Position numbers and translations under genes: made by a program. Below, piece by piece: positions 35,101-41,783 of a DNA stretch of 64,000 nucleotides (position 1 is the first letter of the stretch; every line of letters starts with the position of its first letter). The stretch is from Thiofaba sp049322715 (GTDB lineage: Bacteria; Pseudomonadota; Gammaproteobacteria; Halothiobacillales; Halothiobacillaceae), in the NCBI GenBank assembly GCA_049322715.1, contig JBMOQP010000030.1, positions 1-64,000 on the forward strand, written 5' to 3'. The notes under the pieces were generated by a model. That model ran no database searches, was not told the DNA's origin, and saw nothing but the letters and a program-made list of their open reading frames with translations.

Positions 35101-35151
35101 CTGCCCGGGGAAATAGGCCTTATTGCTAGCGTGGCAGGAAGTGTGGCATGA
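29122..35151 (+). CDS. chpA: ChpA/PilL, multi-Hpt CheA-type histidine kinase with receiver domain; contains repeats and an assembly gap
   Basis: About 2009 residues as assembled, with true length unknown because of 100 N. ATG 29122 is 9 nt after GGAG; ATG 29107 is the alternative. Order, with approximate residues: degenerate helical N-terminus; Hpt AFHTLKGSGRI (His 772); Hpt-like VTHSLLGSARTAG (His 967); a (EAV)n linker; Hpt HLHTFKGGARMAGM (His about 1259); dimer helix; kinase ATP site HMLRNSLAHG, LEDDGAGID, GRGVGMDVV (1588-1690); CheW domain; receiver LVVDDSITIRKV with Asp in VLSDIEMPRMDGF (about 1927). It phosphorylates PilG and PilH. Three hairpin-repeat copies are translated in frame at 29181-29322, 29590-29661 and 31807-31878. 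Confidence 0.93.
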   Translation: MQTDLPAAPLSRGGPTGGLTESIPGIRPSDDAERAAGASPRPDTAGPSSPAHRPSMADAPSGFGAREPGGVVIDRLGLTWVQPAMDEAWGQVRSTLEAFVQDPVNSAVLRPALEQVHHLAGLFGLMELPAARLTLLEAGRLLGALQHQQGEPEATAAESIHGFRPSGVASRPNAVPDGVVVEPLLVAVSRVGLYVDLLRRGEEVPALALLPACNGLRLAQGLPVFGPRSFLERIALMQAGPFHEHTRPLEAARGVAAEARALLERALLAWLKAQPQAHLAVAKAFATAAGGASTREEGVLWWSAEILARTLGDPRLAQAGGLKPLLGRLNRELKQRAEAGFEPSPQTALGDNELAHEVLSLLVQHVSQHPAFEQAVSLLDWPSQIPGALESEAAENALLVAEPEVVAQAAEQLKAALDPVQDRFDLAMRSGDAQAILGLAPDLDQLAATMRMLELDAAARALEAEASRLRDAQAQGVTLDEGGLEQVAGTLMRADVEIERLRLGLPDGEGIGAPMLVEATDIAAVQGLEDLLLAKELLLTMWKDGGGEERRGEVRQLLERVRGSFEMLSLLSWSGLVGGILDYAVALPPGTVPPDREQEAVADVFASLEYGLENLRDYRQVPERVLAFGEHALARLRGGAQVVQVGRAFEEIAEPVIHADAELPRGEQTAAQDIAKEEALQPPQPPVEVTGHTHEGAPPVAEQPPEAGSAAAGAQPAIEVPRLVPEETDSEILEIFIEEAREVLETIRAQFQQWRNEPGNQSALVELRRAFHTLKGSGRIIGAQLVGEFGWAFENLLNRVLEGVLPASGPLFRLLEQAPIRLEQLLDALEGKPGLVVAEVKALSEAAAAFLSEGPAALNRLAGTPKPAVEAEPLEDAALSSPPAAVESAVQAPAAAESIHGFRPSGVASRPNAVPDGVVPVPRIDPQLYEIFRSEVEGYLQILRQAAERGRREGGLYPDAELIRVTHSLLGSARTAGAPRIVALAGHLEHAMRLAFETQQVFDASLLNLTDSAVDSIALLLDDIGGFEVELPDLDRLVQELGDAVARLQSPQESREAVEAVEAVEAVEAVEAVEAVEAVEAVEAVEAVEAVEAVEAVEAVXXXXXXXXXXXXXXXXXXXXXXXXXXXXXXXXXXVEAVEAVEAVEAVEAVEAVEAVEAVEAVEAVEAVEAVEAVEAVEAVEAVEAVEAVEASTQAGVAVELTQAEAEDYDIPADQDQMLLSIFREEAEEILQQLDEALASWQRDPASKAHQQALQRHLHTFKGGARMAGMLRMGDLAHNLENVFMDLEANRYPVNPALLTFMQRVFDHLHGMVDRLRGGQPIAPATDLVTALEGLRERGGVPESVAISAPAGMEVPKAVFEPAPAAIAPLPAVEIPVAVEPVASAAREAVTPVPVMGEVLRVRADLLDRMVISAGESAIYQARLAQHFAGFGRQLHELEQTVTRLRAQLRRMEIENEAQMIWRFQQETGRTAEEFDPLEFDRFTLQQELSRGVMESLGDIESVQDTLEDALRDAEMLLTQQGRLGQTLQDGLMGARLVRFEDVVPRLKRLVRQVARDLGKQAELEVHGGEVELDRGLLNALVPAFEHMLRNSLAHGIELPDERAARGKSPEGRIHLRITSQGGLIQISLEDDGAGIDVEAVRSKARENGILDARSAEDDQAAIQLIFHSGLSTAREVSMLAGRGVGMDVVAEALRQVGGDIQVDSRRGAGVSFRLHVPLTQSITQGIAVTVGEQVFALPYSGIEAILRAPGTRLNTLLGEDEPTWEHAGQPLPLVDLGTLLGLPGGRVGAGEGMSPLVVLRLGERRMVLRIDALQGSQQLFIKALGPFLSRVPALAGATLLGDGRVVLVLDVAELFRLASHARTKPVEAQEARARRAQVLVVDDSITIRKVTTRILERYGIEVATAKDGVDALAWLHDHLPTVVLSDIEMPRMDGFELLASIRNEARLSDLPVIMITSRTGQKHREKAEALGVSAYLGKPYTEADLMHALRVWLPGEIGLIASVAGSVA
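29181..29322 (+). repeat. Hairpin repeat with module E near the chpA N-terminus (in frame)
   Basis: Hairpin 29196-29212 (CATCCG-TCCTT-CGGATG). Module E: 29212-29245, stem GACGC/GCGTC around TGAACGCGCAGCTGGCG. A: 29275-29296, CATCGGCC-ATCCAT-GGCCGATG. B: 29297-29307, CCCC-TTC-GGGG. A C-type remnant, GCTCGAGAGC, follows. It encodes LTESIPGIRPSD and downstream low-complexity residues in the first 70 codons. Confidence 0.88.
29589..29661 (+). repeat. Reference A-B-C-D hairpin repeat in chpA (in frame)
   Basis: A: 29589-29614, GGCGGAATCC-ATCCAT-GGATTCCGCC. B: 29613-29621, CCC-TTC-GGG. C: 29623-29635, GTCGC-TTC-GCGAC. D: 29638-29658, AACGCCGT-TCCCG-ACGGCGTT. The coding unit 29590-29661 is 72 nt (24 codons), starting AESIHGFRPSGVASRPNAVP. 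I translated it in all six frames and found no stop. Confidence 0.95.
31806..31878 (+). repeat. Second near-identical A-B-C-D hairpin repeat in chpA (in frame)
   Basis: Identical to 29589-29661 except one base in the left arm of D (AACGCAGT instead of AACGCCGT, 31855-31875), which breaks one pair but keeps the encoded Ala. Same orientation and reading frame. It lies in the linker between the first and second Hpt domains. Confidence 0.95.
32287..32694 (+). repeat. Minisatellite (GAGGCGGTC)n in chpA with assembly gap
   Basis: Fifteen perfect 9-bp units (32287-32421), then 100 N (32422-32521), then further units to about 32694, the last five carrying GAGGCAGTC. It encodes (Glu-Ala-Val)n between the second and third Hpt domains. 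By unit phase the missing length must be 4 modulo 9, while 100 is 1 modulo 9, so the N run is a placeholder. It is nevertheless in codon phase. Confidence 0.97.
32422..32521. other. Assembly gap (100 N)
   Basis: Exactly 100 undetermined bases inside the 9-bp tandem repeat, so the copy number of the repeat and the length of ChpA are unknown. Confidence 1.
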
Positions 35152-35672
35152 CGAACGACGTGCGGAACAACGGCATTCCGTCAGCGGCAGGTGACGCCCG
35201 GCGGGTTGAACCAGGGGATGGGCTCCGCAGCGGGGAGCGCATCCTTTGCGCGCGTCTCCCCCTGCAGGGCGCGAGCTTGCTGGTGCCCTATGCCTGCGTG
35301 GCTGAGATCGTCAATCTGTCGCTGCGCGGCAACGTCGGTGCCTTCCTCGGCGAGGTGGACTGGCGCGGCATCCGCATCCCGGTCCTCAGCCTCGAGCGGG
35401 TCTGTGGGCGGGAGGTCGAGGTGCCGCGCGGCCGAGTGCGCTTGGTAGTCCTCTACGGCCTGCGGGACAAGGAGAGCCTGCCCTACTATGCCATCGTGCT
35501 GGATGGTGCGCCGCGTACCGAGAGCGTTCAGCCCGACCTGCTCGAGGAGGGACAGGCCGGCGACTGCGGTCTGCTCGGCAGCGGGGTGACGATGGGAGGA
35601 CAGACCCATCATATCCCCGACCTGGAGGCGATCGAGGTATGGCTTGAAGGGGCTCGTTCCGGCCCCCGATAG
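35148..35672 (+). CDS. chpC: ChpC-like CheW-domain protein
   Basis: 174 residues; ATG overlaps the chpA stop (ATGA). CheW-like domain from about residue 30: ERILCARLPLQGASLLVPYA, VAEIVNLSL, GEVDWRGIRIPVLSLERVCG. In Pseudomonas, chpC lies downstream of chpA and is a second CheW-type coupler. The N-terminal 27 residues (NNGIPSAAGDARRVEPGDGL) are encoded by a decayed hairpin-repeat copy and align with the repeat peptide at the QmcA C-terminus. Symbol given by position and domain, so moderately sure. Confidence 0.85.
   Translation: MTNDVRNNGIPSAAGDARRVEPGDGLRSGERILCARLPLQGASLLVPYACVAEIVNLSLRGNVGAFLGEVDWRGIRIPVLSLERVCGREVEVPRGRVRLVVLYGLRDKESLPYYAIVLDGAPRTESVQPDLLEEGQAGDCGLLGSGVTMGGQTHHIPDLEAIEVWLEGARSGPR
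35172..35238 (+). repeat. Decayed hairpin repeat at the start of chpC (in frame)
   Basis: D-to-A order on the plus strand with imperfect stems (GGCATTCCGTCAGCGGCAGG, then CCAGGGGATGG in place of CCAGGGATGG). The translated peptide still matches the family (NNGIPSAAGDARRVEPGDGL versus NNAVGNGVGSRSDTRRAESM), so I read it as an old copy. Confidence 0.6.
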
Positions 35673-35729
35673 GAGAGGGCTTCGGGGGGGCGTTCGCGGC
35701 GCTTGGGCTTGGTGCGATGGGGCTTGAAC

Positions 35730-35802
35730 AACGCCGTCGGGAACGGCGTTGGGTCGCCGCAAGGCGACACCCGGAGGGCGGAATCCTGGGATGGATTCCG
35801 CC
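35730..35802 (-). repeat. Complete A-B-C-D hairpin repeat in the chpC-rsmE convergent gap
   Basis: On the plus strand D-C-B-A: D 35730-35750, AACGCCGT-CGGGA-ACGGCGTT; C 35753-35768, GTCGCC-GCAA-GGCGAC; B 35770-35778, CCC-GGA-GGG; A 35777-35802, GGCGGAATCC-TGGGAT-GGATTCCGCC. All stems are perfect. It is the only structure in the 179-bp gap and may serve as a bidirectional terminator or message 3' end. Confidence 0.93.
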
Positions 35803-35851
35803 GCTAGCCCCGGGTTAGACCGCCAACGTCTGCATCAGCCGGGGCGCCGTA

Positions 35852-36571
35852 TCAGGCAAAGTCGCCCCAGAGGGTCTGGGCCGCGGCCAGCAGGGCAAGG
35901 CCCGCGGTCTCGGTGCGCAGGATGCGCGGTCCGAGCCGCACGGGGGTGAAGCCTGATTGGATCGCCAAGGCGATCTCCTCCTCGCTCAGTCCGCCTTCCG
36001 GGCCGATCAGCACGTCGAGCGCGGGGGGGCGGCCAAGGTCCGCTAGACTGGAGACCCCTTCGGGGGCCAGCACGATCCGGATGGCCCTCCCGGATGGCTC
36101 GGCCAGCACCGATTCCAGCTTCTTCAGCTCATCCAGCCGCGGCAGGCGGTTGCGTCCGCACTGCTCGCAGGCGGATTGCAGGATGCCGCTCCAGCGCCCC
36201 AGGCGCCGCTCGGCGCGCTCCTCGTCCAGTTTCACCACGCTGCGTCCGGTTGTCACCGGGCTGATGCGGGTGGCCCCGAGTTCGGTCGCCTTCTGCAGGG
36301 TGACATCCATGCGTTCCCCCTTGCTGATGCCCTGGATCAGCCGCACAGGGAGGGGCGATTCACGGTCGACGGCCTCGAAGGCGAGCAGGCTCAGCGCGCC
36401 GCCGCCGAGCAGTTCGGCGGCAAACTGGCCGCCCTGGCCGTTGAAGGCGATAACGGGATGGCCGGGCTTCAGGCGCAGCACGCGCTCCATGTGCTGGCGG
36501 GCCTCCCTGGGCAGGGGGACCTGCTGTCCGACGGCGAGAGGCAGGTCGACGAAGACGCGAGGGATCCTCAT
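35852..36571 (-). CDS. rsmE: 16S rRNA m3U1498 methyltransferase
   Basis: 239 residues from ATG 36571 (MRIPRVFVDLPLAVGQQVPL), 7 bp after the bioA stop; a longer frame overlaps bioA and is rejected. SPOUT-fold features: KGERMDVTLQKATELG, SACEQCGRNRLP, IGPEGGLSEEEI, and a C-terminal LGPRILRTETAGLALLAA that forms the knot. It methylates U1498 in the 30S subunit. Co-transcribed with bioA by spacing. Confidence 0.95.
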   Translation of the reverse strand: MRIPRVFVDLPLAVGQQVPLPREARQHMERVLRLKPGHPVIAFNGQGGQFAAELLGGGALSLLAFEAVDRESPLPVRLIQGISKGERMDVTLQKATELGATRISPVTTGRSVVKLDEERAERRLGRWSGILQSACEQCGRNRLPRLDELKKLESVLAEPSGRAIRIVLAPEGVSSLADLGRPPALDVLIGPEGGLSEEEIALAIQSGFTPVRLGPRILRTETAGLALLAAAQTLWGDFA

Positions 36572-36578
36572 GGGGCGC

Positions 36579-37937
36579 TCATCCTCGGGTCGCGACGTCG
36601 ATGCCCGCTCGGGTGACATCGGCGAGCATGGCGATGTCGTCCTCGCTGAGCACGTAGGGCGGCATCCAGTAGACGACATTGCCGAGCGGGCGCAGCAGGG
36701 CTTCGTGTCTCAGGCCGTGCTCGAACACGCGCAGGCCGCGCCGCTCCTGCCAGGGGAAGGGGGCGCGCGTGGCCCTGTCCCGTACCATCTCGATGGCGAG
36801 GATCATGCCGCTCTGGCGCACCTCGGCGACATGCGGGTGGTCGGCGAGGCCGGCCGCGGCCTCGCCCATGACACCGGCCAGGCGGCGGTTGGCGCCGATC
36901 ACGTCCGACTGCTCGAACAGGTCGAGGGTGGCCAGCGCGGCGGCACAGGCCAGCGGGTTGCCGGTGTAGCTGTGCGAGTGCAGGAAGGCGGACAGCTTGT
37001 CGTAGTCGTCGTAGAACACGCGGTAGACCGCGTCCGTGGTGAGCACGGCGGCGAGCGGCAGGAAGCCGCCGGTCAGGCCCTTGGAGAGGACCATGAAGTC
37101 CGGGGTGATGCCGGCTTGTTCCGACGCAAAGAGCGTTCCGGTACGGCCGAAACCCACCGCGATCTCGTCCGCGATCAGGTGGACCTTGTAGCGGTCGCAC
37201 AGCTCGCGCAGCAGCCTGAGGTAGAGCGGGTCGTGCATGCGCATGCCGCTCGCGCATTGCACCAGCGGCTCGATGATGACCGCGCTGATCTCCTCGTGAT
37301 GTTCTGCGAGCAGGGTCTCCATGCCGGCGGCGGCGCGGCGTGCGACGTCGGCGCAGCTCTCTCCGGGAAGGCGGGCGGAGCAATCGGGAGATGGGGCCTT
37401 GAGTACCTCCATCAAGAGCGGCTGGTAGGTGGCCTTGAACAGGCTGACGTCCCCGACCGACAGGGCGCCGAGAGTCTCACCGTGGTAGCTGTGTTCCAGC
37501 GCGACGAACTTGGTCTTGCGTTCCGCACCCTGGTTGCGCCAGGCGTGGTAGCTCATCTTCAGCGCCACCTCGATGCCGGACGAGCCGTTGTCGGCGTAGA
37601 ACACGCGCGACAGGCCGGTAGGGGTGATCTTCACCAGCCGTTCGGAGAGCTCGATCACGGGGGCGTGGGTGAAGCCCGCGAGCAGCACGTGCTCGAGGGT
37701 GTCGAGCTGCTGCTTGATGCGCGCGCCGATGAACGGGTTGGCGTGGCCGAACAGGTTGACCCACCAGGAACTGACTGCGTCGAGGTAGCGGCGGCCGTCG
37801 AAGTCGTACAGCCATACGCCCTCGCCGCGCGCGATGGGGATCACGGGCAGGCGCTCGTGGTCCTTCATCTGCGTGCAGGGGTGCCAGAGGACGTCGAGGT
37901 CGCGCCGGCTCCAGGCGGCATTGATGGAATCAGTCAC
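36579..37937 (-). CDS. bioA: Adenosylmethionine-8-amino-7-oxononanoate aminotransferase
   Basis: 452 residues from GTG 37937, 8 bp inside the nfeD end. BioA signature WHPCTQMKDHERLPVIPI at the N-terminus, DFDGRRYLDAVSSWWVNLFG, EHSYHGETLGALSVG, the PLP site DEIAVGFGRTG, and Lys in VLSKGLTGGFLPLAA. It makes DAPA from KAPA in biotin synthesis, using S-adenosylmethionine as amino donor. bioD lies 20 kb away at 59.6-60.2 kb, so the biotin genes are scattered. Confidence 0.95.
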   Translation of the reverse strand: MTDSINAAWSRRDLDVLWHPCTQMKDHERLPVIPIARGEGVWLYDFDGRRYLDAVSSWWVNLFGHANPFIGARIKQQLDTLEHVLLAGFTHAPVIELSERLVKITPTGLSRVFYADNGSSGIEVALKMSYHAWRNQGAERKTKFVALEHSYHGETLGALSVGDVSLFKATYQPLLMEVLKAPSPDCSARLPGESCADVARRAAAGMETLLAEHHEEISAVIIEPLVQCASGMRMHDPLYLRLLRELCDRYKVHLIADEIAVGFGRTGTLFASEQAGITPDFMVLSKGLTGGFLPLAAVLTTDAVYRVFYDDYDKLSAFLHSHSYTGNPLACAAALATLDLFEQSDVIGANRRLAGVMGEAAAGLADHPHVAEVRQSGMILAIEMVRDRATRAPFPWQERRGLRVFEHGLRHEALLRPLGNVVYWMPPYVLSEDDIAMLADVTRAGIDVATRG

Positions 37938-38463
37938 CGCCGCCGTCCCCGCCGCCTGCGTCGGCACTGTCGTCCTCGTGGCGGCTGGGCGCGGTGTCGC
38001 TCCCGCCGGAGGATGGGCCGGCGTCACGCTCCAGAGGGCGGACCCGGAGGGAGGTGCCCTCCACGCCGATGACTTCGACCCGAGTGCCTGCCGGCATGTC
38101 GGGGCCGAGCACCTTCCACAGCGTGTCGTCCATGCGCACCCGGCCGACGCCGTTGACGATGGGGGCGTCCAGGGTGAGGATGCGGCCCACACTCTGGGCG
38201 CCGCGCACGTTGAGGGTGGGGCGATCGGTCTCGACCGGGTGGCGCTTGAGGTAGCGGCGGCCGAGACCGATCACGACGATGGAGAGGGTCGCGAACAGGA
38301 TGAGCTGGACTTCCAGGCCCATGCCCGGCATGAGCCAGAGTAAGCCGCCGACTCCCATCGCCGCGATCCCCATCCACAGGAAGAAGGTGGACGGGGCCAG
38401 CATCTCGAGGATCATCAGGGCCAGCCCGAGGACCAGCCAGTGCCAGTAGTCCAGCTCAGGCAT
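37930..38463 (-). CDS. NfeD-like membrane protein
   Basis: 177 residues from ATG 38463 (MPELDYWHWLVLGLALMILE), overlapping the qmcA end by 8 bp; an upstream extension would translate the repeat in another frame. Three to four membrane helices occupy residues 5-75, then a small OB-fold-like beta domain (VGRILTLDAPIVNGVGRVRM) and an acidic/Gly tail. NfeD proteins pair with SPFH proteins, and the upstream neighbour is one. This pair may organise membrane microdomains (family knowledge). Confidence 0.9.
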   Translation of the reverse strand: MPELDYWHWLVLGLALMILEMLAPSTFFLWMGIAAMGVGGLLWLMPGMGLEVQLILFATLSIVVIGLGRRYLKRHPVETDRPTLNVRGAQSVGRILTLDAPIVNGVGRVRMDDTLWKVLGPDMPAGTRVEVIGVEGTSLRVRPLERDAGPSSGGSDTAPSRHEDDSADAGGGDGGGD

Positions 38464-39451
38464 GGCCGGATCCATCCCCGGACCCGGCCCTTCGGGGGTC
38501 GCCTTGTGGCGACCCAACGCCGTTCCCTACGGCGTTGTTGGGCTTGTCCTTGAGGAAGGCCTCCTTGGCCAGTTCGCCGATGCCCTCGAGCGAACCGAGG
38601 ATGCTGCTGGCCTCCACGGGCAGCATGATCACCTTCTGGTTCGGCGCGGTGGCCACGGCCTGGAAGGCCTCGATGTACTTGGTGGCGACGAAGTAGTTGA
38701 TCGCCTGCAGGTTGCCACCCGCGATCGCCTCGCTCACCGTGCGGGTGGCAACGGCCTCGGCCTGGGCCAGGCGCTCGCGTGCCTCGGCCTCGCGGAAGGC
38801 AGCCTCCTTCTCGCCCTCGGCCTTGAGGATCTGGGCCTGCTTCTCGCCGTCCGCCTTGAGGATGTCGGCCTGGCGCTTGCCCTCGGCCTCGAGGATGGCA
38901 GCGCGCTTTTCCCGCTCGGCCTTCATCTGGCGCGCCATCGAGTCGACCAGGTCGCGCGGGGGGGTGATGTCCTTGATCTCGATACGGGTGATCTTGGTAC
39001 CCCAGGGCGAGGTTGCCTCGTCGACCACCAGCAGCAGGCGGGCGTTGATCTCGTCACGCTTGGAGAGCAGCTCGTCAAGGTCCATCGAGCCCATGACGGT
39101 GCGGATGTTGGTCATGGTCAGGTTGAGGATGGCGTATTCGAGGTTGTGCACCTCGTAGGCGGCCTTCGGCGCGTCCAGCACCTGGAAGAACACCACGCCG
39201 TCCACCTGGACCATGGCGTTGTCCTGGGTGATGACCTCCTGCGATGGCACGTCAAGCACCTGCTCCATCATGTTCATCTTGCGCCCGATGCGGTCGACGA
39301 ACGGGATGATCAGGTTGAGGCCGGGGGGCAGGGTGCGCATGTAGCGGCCGAAGCGCTCGACCGTATATTCCCGCCCCTGCGGCACGGTCTTCACCCCGGC
39401 GAAGATGAAGATCACGGCCAGGGCCAACAGCGTCAGTGCAAATCCGGTCAT
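38456..39451 (-). CDS. qmcA: SPFH/stomatin-like membrane protein (QmcA family) with repeat-derived C-terminus
   Basis: 331 residues. N-terminal helix 2-20, then the SPFH domain (VPQGREYTVERFGRYMRTL; GLNLIIPFVDRIGRKMNMM) and a long Glu/Lys/Ala coiled coil (ILKADGEKQAQILKAEGEKE). The usual family C-terminal region ends near GELAKEAFLKDK. The last 27 residues (PNNAVGNGVGSPQGDPRRAG onward) are encoded by a hairpin-repeat copy, which overlaps the nfeD start. Likely forms oligomeric microdomain scaffolds with NfeD. Confidence 0.93.
   Translation of the reverse strand: MTGFALTLLALAVIFIFAGVKTVPQGREYTVERFGRYMRTLPPGLNLIIPFVDRIGRKMNMMEQVLDVPSQEVITQDNAMVQVDGVVFFQVLDAPKAAYEVHNLEYAILNLTMTNIRTVMGSMDLDELLSKRDEINARLLLVVDEATSPWGTKITRIEIKDITPPRDLVDSMARQMKAEREKRAAILEAEGKRQADILKADGEKQAQILKAEGEKEAAFREAEARERLAQAEAVATRTVSEAIAGGNLQAINYFVATKYIEAFQAVATAPNQKVIMLPVEASSILGSLEGIGELAKEAFLKDKPNNAVGNGVGSPQGDPRRAGSGDGSGHA
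38463..38540 (-). repeat. A-B-C-D hairpin repeat at the qmcA-nfeD junction (in frame)
   Basis: A is altered (GGCCGG/CCCGGCC arms around ATCCATCCCC, 38464-38489). B: 38488-38496, CCC-TTC-GGG. C: 38498-38513, GTCGCC-TTGT-GGCGAC. D: 38516-38536, AACGCCGT-TCCCT-ACGGCGTT. It supplies the qmcA C-terminus, ends at the nfeD ATG and could influence the coupling of the two genes. Confidence 0.9.
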
Positions 39452-39497
39452 GGGGCTCTCCTTGGTTGGGATTTCCGTCGAGTCTGATAAAGGCGGT

Positions 39498-40358
39498 TTA
39501 CAGCTCCATGTCGGGCCGCGCGTGGAACAGGCGCTGCCAGAGGGTGAGGCTGGGCTCGACCTGGTTCATGGTGTAGAAGTGCAGGCCGGGGGCGCCGCCC
39601 GCGAGCAGGTCCTCGCACATCTCGCCCACCACGTCCAGGCCGTAGGCGCGGATGCTCTCCGTGTCGTCGCCCATGGCCTCCAGGCGCTTGCGCAGCCAGC
39701 GCGGGATCTCCGCGCCGCAGGCGTCCGAGAAGCGCGCCAGCTGGGTGTAGTTGGTGATCGGCATGATGCCGGGGATGACCGGGATGTCGAGGCCCATGCG
39801 CTCGCAGTCGTCCATGAAGCGGAAGTAGGCGTCCGGGTTGTAGAAGTACTGGGTGATGGCGGCATCGGCCCCGGCGCGCACCTTGCGCGCGAAGTTCTCC
39901 AGGTCCGCCCTGGCCGAGGGGGCCTGCGGGTGGAACTCGGGATAGGCCGCCACCTCGATGTGGAACCAGTCGCCGGTCACCTCGCGGATGAATTCGACCA
40001 GTTCGTTGGCATAGCGCAGCTCGCCAGGATCGCGCATGCCGGAGGGCAGGTCGCCGCGCAGGGCGACGAGGCGGCGGATGCCCTGGGTCCGGTAGTCTTC
40101 GAGGATGGCGCGGATCTGCTCGCGCGTAGAGCCGATGCAGGACAGGTGCGGCGCGGCTTCGATGCCGGATTCGCGCTGGATCTCGCGCACGGTGTCGAAG
40201 GTGCGCTCCTGGGTCGAGCCGCCGGCGCCGAAGGTGACCGAGAAGTAGCTCGGCTGCATGGCCTTGAGGGCCTGCCAGGTGCTGCGCAGCCTGGCCGCGC
40301 CTTCCTCGCTCTTGGGGGGGAAGAACTCGCAGCTGAACGAGGGCAGGGTGGTACGCAT
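39498..40358 (-). CDS. metF: 5,10-methylenetetrahydrofolate reductase
   Basis: 286 residues. It begins FSCEFFPPKSEEGAARLRST (the EFFPP motif), then TFGAGGSTQERT, LRGDLPSG and GADAAITQYFYN, all typical of MetF. It reduces CH2-THF to methyl-THF, the methyl donor for methionine synthesis. It follows ahcY by 10 bp, so it is under the same SAH-riboswitch-controlled message. Confidence 0.97.
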   Translation of the reverse strand: MRTTLPSFSCEFFPPKSEEGAARLRSTWQALKAMQPSYFSVTFGAGGSTQERTFDTVREIQRESGIEAAPHLSCIGSTREQIRAILEDYRTQGIRRLVALRGDLPSGMRDPGELRYANELVEFIREVTGDWFHIEVAAYPEFHPQAPSARADLENFARKVRAGADAAITQYFYNPDAYFRFMDDCERMGLDIPVIPGIMPITNYTQLARFSDACGAEIPRWLRKRLEAMGDDTESIRAYGLDVVGEMCEDLLAGGAPGLHFYTMNQVEPSLTLWQRLFHARPDMEL

Positions 40359-40368
40359 GGCGGCCTCC

Positions 40369-41760
40369 TCAGTAGCGGTAGCTGTCCGGCTTGTACGGGC
40401 CCTCGACCTGCACGCCGAGGTAGTCGGCCTGGGCCGGGGTCATGCGGGTGATCACCCCGCCGAAGCCTTCCACCATGTAGCGGGCCACTTCCTCGTCCAG
40501 TGCCTTCGGCAGCACGTCGACCCGGATGCGGGCTGGTTTTTCGGAGGCAGGCAGGTCGGCGAAGCGGCCGGCGTAGAGGTGGATCTGGGCCAGCACCTGG
40601 TTCGCGAACGAGCCGTCCATGATGCGGCTCGGGTGGCCGGTAGCGTTGCCGAGGTTCACCAGGCGACCCTCGGACAGCAGGATCAGGTAGTCGTCGCTGG
40701 CAAGGTCCGGGGCCTGCCCGGCCGGGGTGTCGCGGTAGACCTTGTGCACCTGCGGCTTGACCTCGTCCCAGGCCCAGCTCTTGCGCATGAAGGCGGTGTC
40801 GATCTCATTGTCGAAGTGGCCGATGTTGCTCACCACCGCGCCCTTCTTGAGGGCCTTGAGCATCGGCGCGTCACAGACGTTGACGTTGCCGGTGGTGGTG
40901 ACGATCAGGTCGATCTTGCCGAGCAGGGCATGGTCGACGCAGGCATCGGAGCCGTCGTTGATGCCGTTGAGGTAGGGGGAGACGACCTCGTAGCCGTCCA
41001 TGCAGGCCTGCATGGCGCAGATCGGGTCGATCTCGCTGACCTTGACGATCATGCCTTCCTGGCGCAGGGAGGCCGCGGAGCCCTTGCCCACGTCGCCGTA
41101 GCCGATCACCAGCGCCTGCTTGCCGGACAGCAGGTGGTCGGTGGCGCGCTTGATCGCGTCGTTGAGCGAGTGGCGGCAGCCGTACTTGTTGTCGTTCTTG
41201 CTCTTGGTGACCGAGTCATTGACGTTGATCGCCGGGACCTTGAGCGTGCCCGCCTTGAGCATCTCCCACAGGCGGTGGACGCCGGTGGTGGTCTCCTCGG
41301 ACACGCCGTGGATGCCCGCCAGAAGCCCGGGGTGCTTCTCGTGCATCAGGCCGGTCAGGTCGCCGCCGTCATCCAGCAGCATGTTCGGCACCCAGCCGTT
41401 GGGGCCGTGGATGGTCCGCTCGATGCACCACCAGTACTCATCCTCGGTCTCGCCCTTCCAGGCGAACACGGGGATGCCGGCGGCGGCGATGGCCGCTGCG
41501 GCGTGGTCCTGGGTGGAGAAGATGTTGCACGAGGACCAGCGCACCTCGGCGCCGAGCGCGACCAGGGTCTCGATCAGCACGGCGGTCTGGATGGTCATGT
41601 GCAGGGAGCCGGTGATGCGTGCGCCCTGCAATGGCTGCTGCGCCTGGTACTTGCGGCGGATCGCCATCAGGGCGGGCATCTCGGTCTCCGCGATGCGGAT
41701 TTCCTTGCGCCCCCATTCGGCCAGGGACAGGTCGGCGACCTTGTAATCGGTGAAAGACAT
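40369..41760 (-). CDS. ahcY: S-adenosylhomocysteine hydrolase
   Basis: 463 residues. Features: RITGSLHMTIQTAVLIETL, SSCNIFSTQDHAAAA, NAD loop VIGYGDVGKGSAASLRQEGM, and the C-terminal GPYKPDSYRY tail. It removes the inhibitory product of SAM-dependent methylation and regenerates homocysteine. The ribosome site is TAGGAG just before ATG 41760. An SAH riboswitch occupies most of the 115-bp gap to metK and probably switches the gene on when SAH rises. Confidence 0.98.
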   Translation of the reverse strand: MSFTDYKVADLSLAEWGRKEIRIAETEMPALMAIRRKYQAQQPLQGARITGSLHMTIQTAVLIETLVALGAEVRWSSCNIFSTQDHAAAAIAAAGIPVFAWKGETEDEYWWCIERTIHGPNGWVPNMLLDDGGDLTGLMHEKHPGLLAGIHGVSEETTTGVHRLWEMLKAGTLKVPAINVNDSVTKSKNDNKYGCRHSLNDAIKRATDHLLSGKQALVIGYGDVGKGSAASLRQEGMIVKVSEIDPICAMQACMDGYEVVSPYLNGINDGSDACVDHALLGKIDLIVTTTGNVNVCDAPMLKALKKGAVVSNIGHFDNEIDTAFMRKSWAWDEVKPQVHKVYRDTPAGQAPDLASDDYLILLSEGRLVNLGNATGHPSRIMDGSFANQVLAQIHLYAGRFADLPASEKPARIRVDVLPKALDEEVARYMVEGFGGVITRMTPAQADYLGVQVEGPYKPDSYRY

Positions 41761-41783
41761 GCAACGTTCTCCTAAGTCTTAGG

